Assembly: GCF_900324475.1 (NCBI RefSeq) | Contig: NZ_LT992502.1 | Coordinates: forward strand, 3,286,001 to 3,350,000 | Direction of reading: 5' to 3' | Length of the DNA: 64,000 bases | DNA from: Enterobacter bugandensis | Lineage (GTDB): Bacteria > Pseudomonadota > Gammaproteobacteria > Enterobacterales > Enterobacteriaceae | Shown here: one piece after another, positions 21,287 to 30,051 of the stretch | Numbering within the stretch: the first letter of the stretch is position 1 | Layout: each line of letters begins with the position of its first letter | Made by a program: the position numbers and the translations under genes | The notes under the pieces: generated by a model | Seen by the model: the letters and a program-made list of their open reading frames with translations, nothing else | What the model was told of the DNA's origin: nothing | Databases searched by the model: none

Positions 21287-22489
21287 ATGTCGAGTAAGTT
21301 AGTACTGGTTCTGAACTGCGGTAGCTCTTCACTGAAATTCGCCATCATCGATGCGCTCAACGGTGACGAGTACCTCTCTGGTTTGGCCGAATGTTTCCAT
21401 CTGCCTGAAGCACGTATCAAGTGGAAGATGGACGGCAGCAAACAAGAAGCGGCTTTAGGTGCAGGCGCCGCTCACAGTGAAGCGCTGAACTTTATCGTTA
21501 ACACTATTCTGGCACAAAAACCAGAACTGTCTGCTCAGCTGACTGCGATTGGTCACCGTATCGTCCACGGCGGCGAAAAATACACCAGCTCCGTTGTCAT
21601 CGACGACTCTGTTATCCAGGGCATCAAAGACTCTGCCTCTTTTGCTCCGCTGCATAACCCGGCGCACCTGATCGGTATCGCTGAAGCGCTGAAGTCCTTC
21701 CCGAATCTGAAAGACAAAAACGTGGCCGTGTTTGACACCGCGTTCCATCAGACAATGCCGGAAGAGTCTTACCTCTATGCCCTGCCGTACAGCCTGTACA
21801 AAGAGCACGGCGTACGTCGCTACGGCGCGCACGGCACCAGCCACTTCTATGTGACTCAGGAAGCCGCAAAAGTCCTGAACAAGCCGGTTGAAGAAGTCAA
21901 CATCATCACCTGCCACCTGGGCAACGGTGGTTCTGTTTCTGCTATCCGCAACGGTAAATGTGTTGATACCTCTATGGGTCTGACCCCGCTGGAAGGTCTG
22001 GTGATGGGTACCCGTTCCGGTGACATCGACCCGGCGATCATCTTCCACCTGCACGACACTCTGGGCATGAGCGTTGACGACATCAACAAAATGCTGACCA
22101 AAGAGTCTGGCCTGCTGGGTCTGACCGAAGTCACCAGCGACTGCCGTTACGTTGAAGACAACTACGACAGCAAAGAAGACGCGAAGCGTGCAATGGACGT
22201 TTACTGCCACCGTCTGGCGAAGTACATCGGTTCTTACACCGCGCTGATGGACGGTCGTCTGGACGCGGTTATCTTCACCGGCGGCATCGGTGAGAACGCG
22301 GCAATGGTACGTGAACTGTCCCTGGGCAAACTCGGCGTTCTTGGCTTCGAAGTCGATCACGAGCGTAACCTGGCTGCCCGCTTCGGCAAGTCTGGCTTCA
22401 TCAACAAAGAAGGCACCCGCCCGGCTATCGTTATCCCAACTAACGAAGAGCTGGTCATCGCGCAAGACGCGTGCCGCCTGACTGCCTGA
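21287..22489 (+). CDS. ackA: Acetate kinase
   Basis: Converts acetyl phosphate and ADP to acetate and ATP, the last step of overflow acetate production. It has 400 residues, identical in length to E. coli. ASKHA-fold signatures are visible: [13 protein letters not shown] near the N-terminus (phosphate loop), HRIVHGG, HNPAH, the [11 protein letters not shown] nucleotide motif near 207, and [13 protein letters not shown] near the C-terminus. Codon use is strongly biased, as in highly expressed genes. pta follows after 75 bp containing a hairpin. Confidence 0.98.
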   Translation: MSSKLVLVLNCGSSSLKFAIIDALNGDEYLSGLAECFHLPEARIKWKMDGSKQEAALGAGAAHSEALNFIVNTILAQKPELSAQLTAIGHRIVHGGEKYTSSVVIDDSVIQGIKDSASFAPLHNPAHLIGIAEALKSFPNLKDKNVAVFDTAFHQTMPEESYLYALPYSLYKEHGVRRYGAHGTSHFYVTQEAAKVLNKPVEEVNIITCHLGNGGSVSAIRNGKCVDTSMGLTPLEGLVMGTRSGDIDPAIIFHLHDTLGMSVDDINKMLTKESGLLGLTEVTSDCRYVEDNYDSKEDAKRAMDVYCHRLAKYIGSYTALMDGRLDAVIFTGGIGENAAMVRELSLGKLGVLGFEVDHERNLAARFGKSGFINKEGTRPAIVIPTNEELVIAQDACRLTA

Positions 22490-22494
22490 TTCCA

Positions 22495-22517
22495 CACCGC
22501 CAGCAATGCTGGCGGTG
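22495..22517 (+). repeat. Hairpin between ackA and pta
   Basis: CACCGCCAGC and GCTGGCGGTG form a strong stem with a minimal loop, six bases after the ackA stop, followed by CTGTTTTG. It could act as a partial terminator lowering pta expression or as a 3' stabiliser of ackA mRNA. Confidence 0.65.
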
Positions 22518-22564
22518 CTGTTTTGTAACCCGCCCAACGCGGCGGTAACGAAAGAGGATAAACC

Positions 22565-24706
22565 GTGTCCCGTACTATTATGCTGATCCCTACCGGAACC
22601 AGCGTCGGCCTGACCAGCGTCAGCCTCGGCGTGATCCGCGCTATGGAACGCAAAGGCGTTCGTCTGAGCGTCTTTAAGCCTATTGCCCAGCCTCGTGCCG
22701 GTGGCGATGCGCCAGACCAGACCACCACCATCGTGCGTAAGAATTCCAATCTTCCTGCGGCTGAACCGCTGAAGATGAGCCACGTTGAGTCTCTGCTCTC
22801 CAGCAACCAGAAAGACGTGCTGATGGAAGAGATCATCGCCAACTACCACGCTAACGCGCAGGACGCGGAAGTGGTTCTGGTTGAAGGCCTGGTCCCGACC
22901 CGCAAACACCAGTTTGCCCAGTCCCTGAACTTTGAAATCGCGAAAACCCTGAACGCAGAGATCGTTTTCGTGATGTCTCAGGGTACTGATACCCCAGAGC
23001 AGCTGAAAGAGCGTATCGAACTGACGCGCAGCAGCTTCGGTGGTGCGAAAAACACCAGCATCACCGGCGTGATCGTTAACAAACTGAACGCACCGGTTGA
23101 TGAACAGGGCCGTACGCGCCCTGACCTGTCCGAAATCTTCGACGACTCTTCCAAAGCGAAAGTCATCAAGGTTGATCCGGCAAAGCTGCAGGAATCCAGC
23201 CCACTGCCTGTACTCGGCGCAGTGCCATGGAGCTTCGATCTGATTGCCACCCGTGCAATCGATATGGCGCGTCACCTGAACGCGACCATCGTTAACGAAG
23301 GCGATATCAACACCCGCCGCGTGAAGTCCGTGACCTTCTGCGCGCGCAGCATTCCGCACATGCTGGAGCACTTCCGCGCAGGTTCCCTGCTGGTGACCTC
23401 CGCAGACCGTCCGGACGTGCTGGTTGCTGCCTGCCTGGCGGCGATGAACGGCGTGGAAATCGGTGCAATTCTGCTGACCGGCGGCTACGAAATGGACGCG
23501 CGCATCAGCAAGCTGTGCGAACGTGCGTTCGCTACCGGCCTGCCAGTCTTCATGGTGAACACCAACACCTGGCAGACCTCTCTGAGCCTGCAAAGCTTCA
23601 ACCTGGAAGTGCCGGTTGATGACCACGAGCGTATCGAGAAAGTTCAGGAATACGTTGCGGGCTACATCGACGCAGACTGGATCGAATCCCTGACCGCGAC
23701 CTCCGAGCGCAGCCGCCGTCTGTCTCCTCCAGCCTTCCGCTACCAGCTGACCGAGCTGGCGCGTAAAGCGGGCAAACGTGTGGTTCTGCCAGAAGGCGAC
23801 GAGCCACGTACCGTTAAAGCGGCGGCCATCTGTGCAGAGCGTGGTATCGCGACCTGCGTGCTGCTGGGTAACCCGGACGAGATCAACCGCGTTGCGGCGT
23901 CTCAGGGCGTTGAGCTGGGCACAGGCATCGAAATCGTTGACCCGGAAGTGGTTCGCGAAAGCTACGTTGCCCGTCTGGTTGAGCTGCGTAAGAACAAGGG
24001 CATGACCGAAGCCGTTGCGCGCGAGCAGCTGGAAGACAACGTCGTGCTGGGCACGCTGATGCTGGAGCAGGACGAAGTTGACGGTCTGGTTTCCGGTGCG
24101 GTTCACACCACCGCTAACACCATCCGTCCACCGTTGCAGCTGATCAAAACTGCGCCAGGCAGCTCTCTGGTCTCCTCCGTGTTCTTCATGCTGCTGCCTG
24201 AACAGGTTTACGTTTACGGCGACTGCGCGATCAACCCGGATCCTACCGCAGAACAGCTGGCAGAAATCGCTATCCAGTCTGCGGACTCCGCGACCGCTTT
24301 CGGTATCGAGCCGCGCGTAGCGATGCTCTCCTACTCCACCGGCACCTCTGGTGCAGGTAGCGATGTAGAGAAAGTCCGTGAAGCGACCCGTATTGCGCAG
24401 GAAAAACGTCCAGACCTGATGATCGACGGCCCGCTGCAGTACGACGCCGCAGTAATGGCTGACGTGGCGAAATCCAAAGCGCCGAACTCGCCGGTTGCCG
24501 GTCGCGCTACCGTGTTCATCTTCCCGGATCTGAACACCGGTAACACCACCTACAAAGCGGTACAGCGTTCTGCCGACCTGATCTCCATCGGGCCAATGCT
24601 GCAGGGCATGCGCAAGCCTGTGAACGACCTGTCTCGTGGTGCGCTGGTTGACGATATCGTCTACACCATCGCGCTGACGGCGATTCAGTCTTCGCAGCAG
24701 CAGTAA
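22565..24706 (+). CDS. pta: Phosphate acetyltransferase
   Basis: Makes acetyl phosphate from acetyl-CoA and phosphate, feeding AckA. It has 713 residues (E. coli 714) in three parts: a P-loop-like N-terminal domain ([17 protein letters not shown]), the middle DRTGG domain (about 220-340), and the catalytic PTA_PTB domain (about 390-713, with [20 protein letters not shown]). The start is GTG at 22565 with GAGG 7 bases upstream. It shares the ackA transcript. A BIME-like REP pair and a terminator follow. Confidence 0.98.
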   Translation: MSRTIMLIPTGTSVGLTSVSLGVIRAMERKGVRLSVFKPIAQPRAGGDAPDQTTTIVRKNSNLPAAEPLKMSHVESLLSSNQKDVLMEEIIANYHANAQDAEVVLVEGLVPTRKHQFAQSLNFEIAKTLNAEIVFVMSQGTDTPEQLKERIELTRSSFGGAKNTSITGVIVNKLNAPVDEQGRTRPDLSEIFDDSSKAKVIKVDPAKLQESSPLPVLGAVPWSFDLIATRAIDMARHLNATIVNEGDINTRRVKSVTFCARSIPHMLEHFRAGSLLVTSADRPDVLVAACLAAMNGVEIGAILLTGGYEMDARISKLCERAFATGLPVFMVNTNTWQTSLSLQSFNLEVPVDDHERIEKVQEYVAGYIDADWIESLTATSERSRRLSPPAFRYQLTELARKAGKRVVLPEGDEPRTVKAAAICAERGIATCVLLGNPDEINRVAASQGVELGTGIEIVDPEVVRESYVARLVELRKNKGMTEAVAREQLEDNVVLGTLMLEQDEVDGLVSGAVHTTANTIRPPLQLIKTAPGSSLVSSVFFMLLPEQVYVYGDCAINPDPTAEQLAEIAIQSADSATAFGIEPRVAMLSYSTGTSGAGSDVEKVREATRIAQEKRPDLMIDGPLQYDAAVMADVAKSKAPNSPVAGRATVFIFPDLNTGNTTYKAVQRSADLISIGPMLQGMRKPVNDLSRGALVDDIVYTIALTAIQSSQQQ

Positions 24707-24712
24707 TGTTTT

Positions 24713-24780
24713 GCCGGATGGCGCTTCGCTTATCCGGCCTACAGAACCTTAGGCCCGGTAAGCGCCAGCGCCACCGGGCA
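24713..24780 (+). repeat. Pair of inverted REP elements after pta
   Basis: Two REP units face each other: GCCGGATGGCGCTTCGC...CCGGCCTAC (24713-24742) and TAGGCCCGGTAAGCGCCAGC...ACCGGGC (24750-24780). They lie between the convergent pta and transketolase genes, directly before a terminator. Confidence 0.85.
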
Positions 24781-24782
24781 AC

Positions 24783-24812
24783 AAAAAGGCGACCACACGG
24801 TCGCCTTTTTTT
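24783..24812. terminator. Bidirectional terminator between pta and the transketolase genes
   Basis: GGCGACC (24788-24794) pairs with GGTCGCC (24799-24805) around ACAC, flanked by five A and seven T. It ends one base before the stop codon of the minus-strand transketolase C-terminal gene and so serves both convergent units. Confidence 0.9.
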
Positions 24813-24813
24813 A

Positions 24814-25767
24814 TTACAGCAGCTCCCGCGCCGCCGACACAATGTCATGCGCCGTCAGGCCATACTCTTTTTGCAGGAAGTCCTGTGTGCCCACCTGGCC
24901 GTAACGCTCCTTCACGCCCACGCGACGCATCGGCACCGGGCAGGTCTCCACCAGCACTTCCGCCACCGCTGACCCGAGACCGTTGTGAATACTGTGGTTT
25001 TCGCAGGTGACGATGCGCCCGGTTTTCTCGGCATAGTTTTTCACCAGCATCCGATCGATAGGCTTCAGGGTAAACATGTCGATGACCGCTGCGCTTACCC
25101 CCTCCTGTTCAAGCTGGCGCGCCGCTTCCAGCGCTTCCGCCACCATGATGCCGTTGGCAATCAGCGTGATATCGCTTCCCCCGCGCAACACGTTGCCTTT
25201 GCCAATGGTGAAGGTTGAGCCCGGCGCATAGACGCTCGGCGCCTGCTTGCGGATGGTGCGCACCCAGTAGAAGCCTTCGAGATCGATAAGCTGGCGCAGC
25301 ACATCCTCGAACATCACCGCATCGGTGACTTCCAGCACCACCGAATGCGCCAGACCGCGCACGATGCCCATATCCTCGAAGGACATGTGCGTCCCGCCGT
25401 TGTGGCAGGCCGTCACGCCCGCATCCGAGGCAATCACCTTCACGTTGTTGCGCTGGTAGTCCAGGGACATAAACAGCTGGTCGAAGCAGCGACGGCTGGC
25501 AAACGCGGTGAAGGTGTGCACGAACGGCTTACGGCCGGTGAGCGACAGGCCCGCCGCAGTACCGATGACGTTGGCCTCCATAATGCCGCAGTTAATCACG
25601 TGCTGCGGATAATCGCGCGCTACGCCGTCCATCGCCATTGAGCTCATCAGGTCCGCTTCCAGGGCGATAATCTCGCTGCCGGCCTCAATCTGCTTTGCCA
25701 CAAAGCCCGCGTAGACCTTGCGCATCTCAACGGCGTCTTTCTGTCCTGCCGGTGCAACCTTAATCAT
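24814..25767 (-). CDS. Transketolase, C-terminal subunit (split enzyme)
   Basis: Pyrimidine-binding and C-terminal domains of a thiamine-diphosphate transketolase, encoded apart from the N-terminal half. I start at the ATG at 25767 (MIKVAPAG, 317 aa) because GGAGG lies 7 bases upstream. The cofactor-activating glutamate is probably E64 in NCGIMEANVIGTAAGL, and the domain continues with FTAFASRRCFDQ. It overlaps the N-terminal subunit gene by 8 bases. The two-subunit form, its place behind PTS genes and its separation from tktA/tktB suggest a pathway-specific enzyme. The substrate is unknown. Confidence 0.9.
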   Translation of the reverse strand: MIKVAPAGQKDAVEMRKVYAGFVAKQIEAGSEIIALEADLMSSMAMDGVARDYPQHVINCGIMEANVIGTAAGLSLTGRKPFVHTFTAFASRRCFDQLFMSLDYQRNNVKVIASDAGVTACHNGGTHMSFEDMGIVRGLAHSVVLEVTDAVMFEDVLRQLIDLEGFYWVRTIRKQAPSVYAPGSTFTIGKGNVLRGGSDITLIANGIMVAEALEAARQLEQEGVSAAVIDMFTLKPIDRMLVKNYAEKTGRIVTCENHSIHNGLGSAVAEVLVETCPVPMRRVGVKERYGQVGTQDFLQKEYGLTAHDIVSAARELL

Positions 25768-26590
25768 GTGAAGCCTCCAGTTGGCGAATCGTCTCATTGA
25801 GGGCCGCTTTGCTCTCCGCGGTCAATCGCAGGTGGTGCGAGTTGCTGAGCTGTTCCAGGTACGGCACCCCCTGCCCTTTGATGCTGTCGAGGATCACCAC
25901 CCGCGGACGCGCATCGGCCTCCGGTACCCTTGAAGTCACCTTCAGCAGTGCCGGGATGTCATCCCCTTTGACCGTCACCACGTCAAAGCCAAAGGCGCGG
26001 AATTTGCCCTCCAGGTCGAAGGCACAGATGATTTCGTCCAGTTCGCCGTCGAGCTGCTGTTTGTTCCAGTCCACGAACACGGTCAGGTTGTTCAGACGAT
26101 GGTGAGCGATAAACTGGAACGCTTCCCAGCACTGGCCTTCGTTCAGCTCGCCGTCGCCAACGATGCAGAAGACCCGATTCGGTCGCCCGGCCAGCTTGTG
26201 CGAGAGTGCCATACCGCCCGCAATGGAGATCCCCTGCCCCAGCGAGCCGGTGGTGGCATCCACGCCGCGCGTTTTCAGGCGGTCCGGGTGGCTGGGCAGA
26301 CGCGTGCCGTTCTGGTTCAGCGTGCTCAGCTCATCAACCGGGAAGTAGCCCTTAATCGCCAGGGTGCTGTAGAGCGCCGGGCCTGCATGACCTTTCGACA
26401 GCACAAAGTAATCGCGCTCAGGCCAGTCCGGATCCGCCGGGTCGATCTTCATCACGGCGCCGTACAGCACCGCCAGGGTTTCCACCACCGACATGCTGCC
26501 GCCGTAGTGCCCAAAGCCCAGCTGCGTCAGGGATTTGAGGGTTTCAAGACGGATCTGACGCGCCAGTTCGGTTATCTCGTTCTCATTCAT
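25760..26590 (-). CDS. Transketolase, N-terminal subunit (split enzyme)
   Basis: Diphosphate-binding half of a transketolase, 276 residues. Thiamine-diphosphate features are visible: H28 in GFGHYGGSMS, SKGH near 65-68, GSLGQG (115-120), and the motif GDGELNEGQ (145-153) followed about 20 residues later by LNNLTVFVDWN. GGAG lies 7 bases before the ATG. It overlaps the upstream permease gene by 4 bases (ATGA), so uptake and the enzyme are probably translated together. It resembles transketolase halves such as those assigned to apulose-4-phosphate, but no substrate can be read from sequence. Confidence 0.9.
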   Translation of the reverse strand: MNENEITELARQIRLETLKSLTQLGFGHYGGSMSVVETLAVLYGAVMKIDPADPDWPERDYFVLSKGHAGPALYSTLAIKGYFPVDELSTLNQNGTRLPSHPDRLKTRGVDATTGSLGQGISIAGGMALSHKLAGRPNRVFCIVGDGELNEGQCWEAFQFIAHHRLNNLTVFVDWNKQQLDGELDEIICAFDLEGKFRAFGFDVVTVKGDDIPALLKVTSRVPEADARPRVVILDSIKGQGVPYLEQLSNSHHLRLTAESKAALNETIRQLEASHD

Positions 26591-27978
26591 GATTTGGCTC
26601 CGGTATTTTCCTGCGCGTTACTACCCGCAGGTTTGTTTTTCGCGAAGATGTTGTAGGCCACCAGCAGCGCGAACAGCGCCACAACCAGCCCGGTGATGGC
26701 AAGCGGTGACAGGAAGCGCGCCAGGTTGCCCAGCACAATCCCGACCGCGCCGAAGTCGGCGTCCGAGAAGGTGGTGTTAGCAAAGCCAATCGCACCCAGT
26801 ACCGGCAGCAGCAGGACCGGGAGGAAGGTAATCAGCAGGCCGTTAGCAAAGGCGCCTATCATTGCCCCGCGGCGTCCACCGGTGGCGTTACCGAACACGC
26901 CCGCCGTTGCGCCGGTGAAGAAGTGCGGCACTACGCCCGGCAGGATCAGCACCCAGCTAAACTGACCGCAGATCAACAACCCCACAATTCCCCCGAGGAA
27001 GCTGAACAGGAAGCCAATCAGCACCGCGTTTGGCGCATACGGGTAGACCACCGGGCAGTCCAGCGCCGGACGCGCGTTCGGCACCAGTTTTTCTGAGAAG
27101 CCGGTAAAGGCCGGGACGATTTCCGCCAGAATCAGGCGCACGCCCTGCAGGATGATGAACACGCCCGCCGCGAAGGTGATCGCCATGATGATGGCGTAGA
27201 CCAGGTAGTTTTGCCCGCCGCTAAAGGTGGACTCCACGTACTCACGCCCGGCGCTTACCGCCATGATCAGGTAGATAATCATCATGGTCAGGGAGATGGA
27301 GATCGAACTGTCGCGCAGGAAGCTGAGGTTTTTCGGCAGGTTCATCTCTTCGGTGGAGCGCGAGCCTTTGCCGACCCTGCTGCCAATCCAGCCGGACAGC
27401 ACGTAGCCCAGCGTACCGAAATGACCGAAGGCGATCTCATCGTTGCCGGTAATACGCTTCATATAGCGCTGCGCAATCGCCGGGAAAAAGGCCATAATCA
27501 GGCCGAGGATCAGCGAACCGGTAAATACCAGCCCTACTCCCTCGAAGCCTGCGACCGTCAGGATCACGCCAATCATGCACGCCATGTAGAAGGTGTGGTG
27601 CCCGGTCAGGAAGATGTACTTCAGGCGGGTAAAGCGCGCGACGACAATGTTCGCCACCATGCCGAAGGCCATGATCAGCGCGGTCGAGGCACCGTATTTT
27701 TCCAGCGCGATCGACACAATCGCTTCATTGTTTGGAATAATGCCCTGGATATTAAAAGCGTGCTCAAACATACCGCCTAACGGGTTTAACGACCCCACCA
27801 GCACCGTGGCGCCACCGCCCAGTACAATAAAGCCGAGAATCGTTTTAATTGTGCCTTTTACGACATCAGAAAACGCTTTTTTCTGCGCGACCAGACCAAT
27901 TAACGCAATTAAACCCACCAGCACCGAAGGGACTTTTAAAATATCGACAACGAAATTCAGCGTTTCAAGGATAAACAT
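26587..27978 (-). CDS. PTS permease, ascorbate-type EIIC (UlaA/SgaT family)
   Basis: Integral membrane sugar channel of the L-ascorbate PTS superfamily with about 10-11 helices and 463 residues (E. coli UlaA 465). Shared features with UlaA include GTIKTILGFIVL near the N-terminus, TGHHTFYMACM, the ILQGVRLILAEIVPAF(T/N)G segment and IDC/LDCPVVYPYAPNAVLIGF. I start at the ATG at 27978 with GAGG 5 bases upstream; the GTG two codons earlier overlaps that site. It should work with the EIIA and EIIB genes just upstream. Substrate unproven: the family also includes non-ascorbate carriers. Confidence 0.9.
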   Translation of the reverse strand: MFILETLNFVVDILKVPSVLVGLIALIGLVAQKKAFSDVVKGTIKTILGFIVLGGGATVLVGSLNPLGGMFEHAFNIQGIIPNNEAIVSIALEKYGASTALIMAFGMVANIVVARFTRLKYIFLTGHHTFYMACMIGVILTVAGFEGVGLVFTGSLILGLIMAFFPAIAQRYMKRITGNDEIAFGHFGTLGYVLSGWIGSRVGKGSRSTEEMNLPKNLSFLRDSSISISLTMMIIYLIMAVSAGREYVESTFSGGQNYLVYAIIMAITFAAGVFIILQGVRLILAEIVPAFTGFSEKLVPNARPALDCPVVYPYAPNAVLIGFLFSFLGGIVGLLICGQFSWVLILPGVVPHFFTGATAGVFGNATGGRRGAMIGAFANGLLITFLPVLLLPVLGAIGFANTTFSDADFGAVGIVLGNLARFLSPLAITGLVVALFALLVAYNIFAKNKPAGSNAQENTGAKS

Positions 27979-27999
27979 ATCCACCTCGCCTTATCAGGG

Positions 28000-28272
28000 T
28001 TATTGTCTGTCGAACCAGGCGCGCAGCTGCGCTTCGAGTTCGTTGATATCAATGATGTTGTTGATCACCACCAGCTGGCTTTCCGGCACGCTGGCGCTGG
28101 CCGCAATGTCTTTCGCCATCACGAACAGGTCCGCCGCGCCCGGCGTGGCGGAGGAGAGATCGGAGTGTTCAACCTCGGCCTCAATGTCCAGCTTTTTAAG
28201 CACTTTTTTAATGTTCATTTCGACCATAAAACTGCTGCCCAGGCCAGAACCGCAAATAGCCATGATTTTCAT
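28000..28272 (-). CDS. PTS EIIB component (lactose/ascorbate type)
   Basis: Small soluble phosphocarrier of 90 residues. The phospho-cysteine is C7 in MKIMAICGSGLGSSF, the P-loop-like signature of the EIIB lactose/ascorbate fold. It receives phosphate from the EIIA histidine and hands it to the sugar as it passes EIIC. AGGGG lies 6 bases before the ATG. It sits between EIIA (80 bp upstream) and EIIC. Confidence 0.92.
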   Translation of the reverse strand: MKIMAICGSGLGSSFMVEMNIKKVLKKLDIEAEVEHSDLSSATPGAADLFVMAKDIAASASVPESQLVVINNIIDINELEAQLRAWFDRQ

Positions 28273-28352
28273 TGTTGTCCCCTTATTTTGAGTAGAGCAC
28301 GCCCCATCACGCTGGCGCGTAATGTTGTGAATAATCGGATTAAAAAATTAAA

Positions 28353-28796
28353 TCAGAAGCGGTCAATAATGGTTTTAATGTCCTCCAGGGTATTCGCCTG
28401 ATGTAATTTCTCCATATCTTCGTCGCTGGAAAATAATTCAGCGAGCGCGGATATCATTTCGATATGGCTATGTTTATCCGGTGCCGCAAGCATAATAATC
28501 AGATCGACAGGGTCAAACTCTCCGGCACCAAAAGAGACGCCCTGTTTTAGTTTTAGTAATGACAAGCCCAGTCCTTTGGCGCCTTCCTCCGGCCGCGCAT
28601 GCGGCATGGCTAGCCCTGGTGCCAGCACATAATAGGGTCCTAACGTATGGTGCTGCTGAATGATTGCCGTCACGTACTCCGGTGCAATCACCTGCAGATC
28701 CAGCAGCGGTTTCGCGCATATCTCCAGCGCCTGTGGCCAGCTTTCCACGCTATCCTGCAGCGTGATGGTTGTATCATATATCCACTTTTTGAGCAT
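28353..28796 (-). CDS. PTS EIIA component (mannitol/fructose/ascorbate type)
   Basis: First gene of the operon, 147 residues of the EIIA-2 family. The phospho-histidine is H66 in YVLAPGLAMPHARPEEGA. LGLSLLKLKQGVSFG and the C-terminal helix (ALAELFSSDEDMEKL) match UlaC-like proteins. I start at the ATG at 28796 (MLKKWIYD) with GGGAGG just upstream; a longer frame opening with TTG contains that site. The 232 bp upstream hold a CRP-like site and two palindromic operators shared with the divergent LacI-family gene. Confidence 0.92.
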   Translation of the reverse strand: MLKKWIYDTTITLQDSVESWPQALEICAKPLLDLQVIAPEYVTAIIQQHHTLGPYYVLAPGLAMPHARPEEGAKGLGLSLLKLKQGVSFGAGEFDPVDLIIMLAAPDKHSHIEMISALAELFSSDEDMEKLHQANTLEDIKTIIDRF

Positions 28797-28855
28797 TTTC
28801 CCTCCCGCCAAACGCTAAAGATGGGCAAACTTTATTCAACCCATCAATCATTGAC

Positions 28856-28871
28856 TGCGATCGCGATCACA
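28856..28871 (-). promoter_or_regulatory. CRP-like binding site upstream of the PTS operon
   Basis: TGCGA-N6-TCACA matches the CRP consensus TGTGA-N6-TCACA at 9 of 10 positions. Its centre lies 67 bases before the EIIA start codon. A weak -10 (AATAAA on the minus strand, 28836-28831) would put it near -41. Catabolite control of a PTS operon is expected. Confidence 0.6.
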
Positions 28872-28873
28872 AA

Positions 28874-28885
28874 GATAGCGCTACC
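28874..28885. promoter_or_regulatory. LacI-type operator 1 (imperfect)
   Basis: GATAGC|GCTACC is a near copy of the perfect operator 34 bp further right, with the same central CG step typical of LacI-family sites. It lies next to the CRP-like site on the PTS side. Confidence 0.6.
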
Positions 28886-28906
28886 AATTACCAACATGCA
28901 GAAATG

Positions 28907-28920
28907 TGATAGCGCTATCA
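28907..28920. promoter_or_regulatory. LacI-type operator 2 (perfect palindrome)
   Basis: TGATAGC|GCTATCA is a 14-bp perfect palindrome with a central CG step, in the divergent region between the PTS operon and the LacI-family regulator. It is the most likely binding site of that regulator. Centre-to-centre distance to the imperfect copy is 34 bp. Confidence 0.7.
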
Positions 28921-28968
28921 AAATGTAATCATGGTGTGAAATCACAGCAAAAAAAGGGATTTAAGGCG

Positions 28969-28974
28969 TATACT
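28969..28974 (+). promoter_or_regulatory. Candidate -10 hexamer for the LacI-family regulator
   Basis: TATACT, 55 bases before the regulator start codon, matches TATAAT at five of six positions. No good -35 lies at 16-18 bp, so the promoter is weak or misplaced. Confidence 0.35.
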
Positions 28975-29028
28975 GCCTGTCACCTGAAATGAAGGAAAAA
29001 AGAACGCGTCTGGTCAGCAGGAAGGTGT

Positions 29029-30048
29029 ATGTCTTTAACCCGAAAACGGCGCAGTACCGGAAAAGTCACGCTCGCTGATGTCGCGCAGCTTGCCGGAGTC
29101 GGCACGATGACCGTCTCCCGTGCGCTCCGCACGCCCGAACAGGTTTCCGATAAACTGCGTGAAAAAATTGAAGCTGCGGTGCAGGAGCTGGGTTATATGC
29201 CCAATCTCGCCGCCAGCGCACTGGCATCCGCGTCCTCATGGACGATTGCGATGGTTGTTCCCAACCTTTCCGAAGCCGGTTGCTCTGAAATGTTTGCGGG
29301 CCTACAGCAGGTGCTGCAGCCCGCCGGATACCAGATCATGCTGGCAGAGTCCCAGCATCGGCTTGAGCAGGAAGAGAAGCTGCTTGAGACCCTGCTGGCG
29401 TCAAATATCGCCGCCGCGATTTTGCTCAGCGTCGAGCACACCGACACTGTTCGCCACTGGCTGAAAAACGCCTCGATTCCGGTAATGGAGATGGGTGCGA
29501 TGCGCGCCGATCCGATCGATATGAATATCGGGATCGATAACGTGGCGGCCATGTACGAGCTGACAGAAATGGTGATTAGGCGCGGCTACCAGAATATCGG
29601 CCTGCTGTGCGCCAACCAGGAGCAGTGGATTTTCCAGCAGCATTTGCAGGGCTGGTACAAGGCGATGCTGCGCCATCATCTGTCGCCAAACCGGGTGATT
29701 AACGCGGCGATGCCGCCGAGCTTCTCGACTGGCGCGGCACAGCTGCCAGAGTTCTTGCTGGCGTGGCCGGAGCTGGATGCGCTGGTGTGCGTATCAGACG
29801 AGCTGGCCTGCGGCGCGCTGTATGAGTGTCAGCGTCGACGCATTAAAGTGCCGGACGATCTGGCTGTCGTGGGCTTTGGCGATAGCGATGTGAGCCGCGT
29901 CTGCCAGCCGCCGCTGACGACGATGGCGGTACCGCATCGAAAGATTGGGATTGAGGCAGGTAAAGCGCTACTGGAACGTCTGAATGACGGAGACTGGCGC
30001 GACCAAAAACCCATCGCGTCCAGCCTGTGCCTGCGGGAAAGCTGTTAA
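29029..30048 (+). CDS. LacI-family transcriptional regulator of the divergent PTS/transketolase operon
   Basis: 339 residues: N-terminal LacI helix-turn-helix (about 14-33, LADVAQLAGVGTMTVSRALR), hinge helix LGYMPNLAASALAS (about 54-67) and a periplasmic-binding-protein-like effector domain. The recognition region TMTVSRALRTPEQVS is closest to the GntR/IdnR type by eye. The ribosome-binding site is GGAAGG. The gene is divergent from the PTS operon, with paired palindromes between them, so it is very likely the local sensor of the sugar or its phosphate. Its stop is only 3 bp from the convergent yfcD stop. Confidence 0.9.
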   Translation: MSLTRKRRSTGKVTLADVAQLAGVGTMTVSRALRTPEQVSDKLREKIEAAVQELGYMPNLAASALASASSWTIAMVVPNLSEAGCSEMFAGLQQVLQPAGYQIMLAESQHRLEQEEKLLETLLASNIAAAILLSVEHTDTVRHWLKNASIPVMEMGAMRADPIDMNIGIDNVAAMYELTEMVIRRGYQNIGLLCANQEQWIFQQHLQGWYKAMLRHHLSPNRVINAAMPPSFSTGAAQLPEFLLAWPELDALVCVSDELACGALYECQRRRIKVPDDLAVVGFGDSDVSRVCQPPLTTMAVPHRKIGIEAGKALLERLNDGDWRDQKPIASSLCLRESC

Positions 30049-30051
30049 GGC

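Noticed and set aside
21455..24106. Open frame of 883 codons on the minus strand, antisense to both ackA and pta
   Set aside because: Its protein shows no recognisable domain. The sense genes are plainly ackA and pta, and highly expressed genes avoid the codons that would read as stops in this antisense frame.
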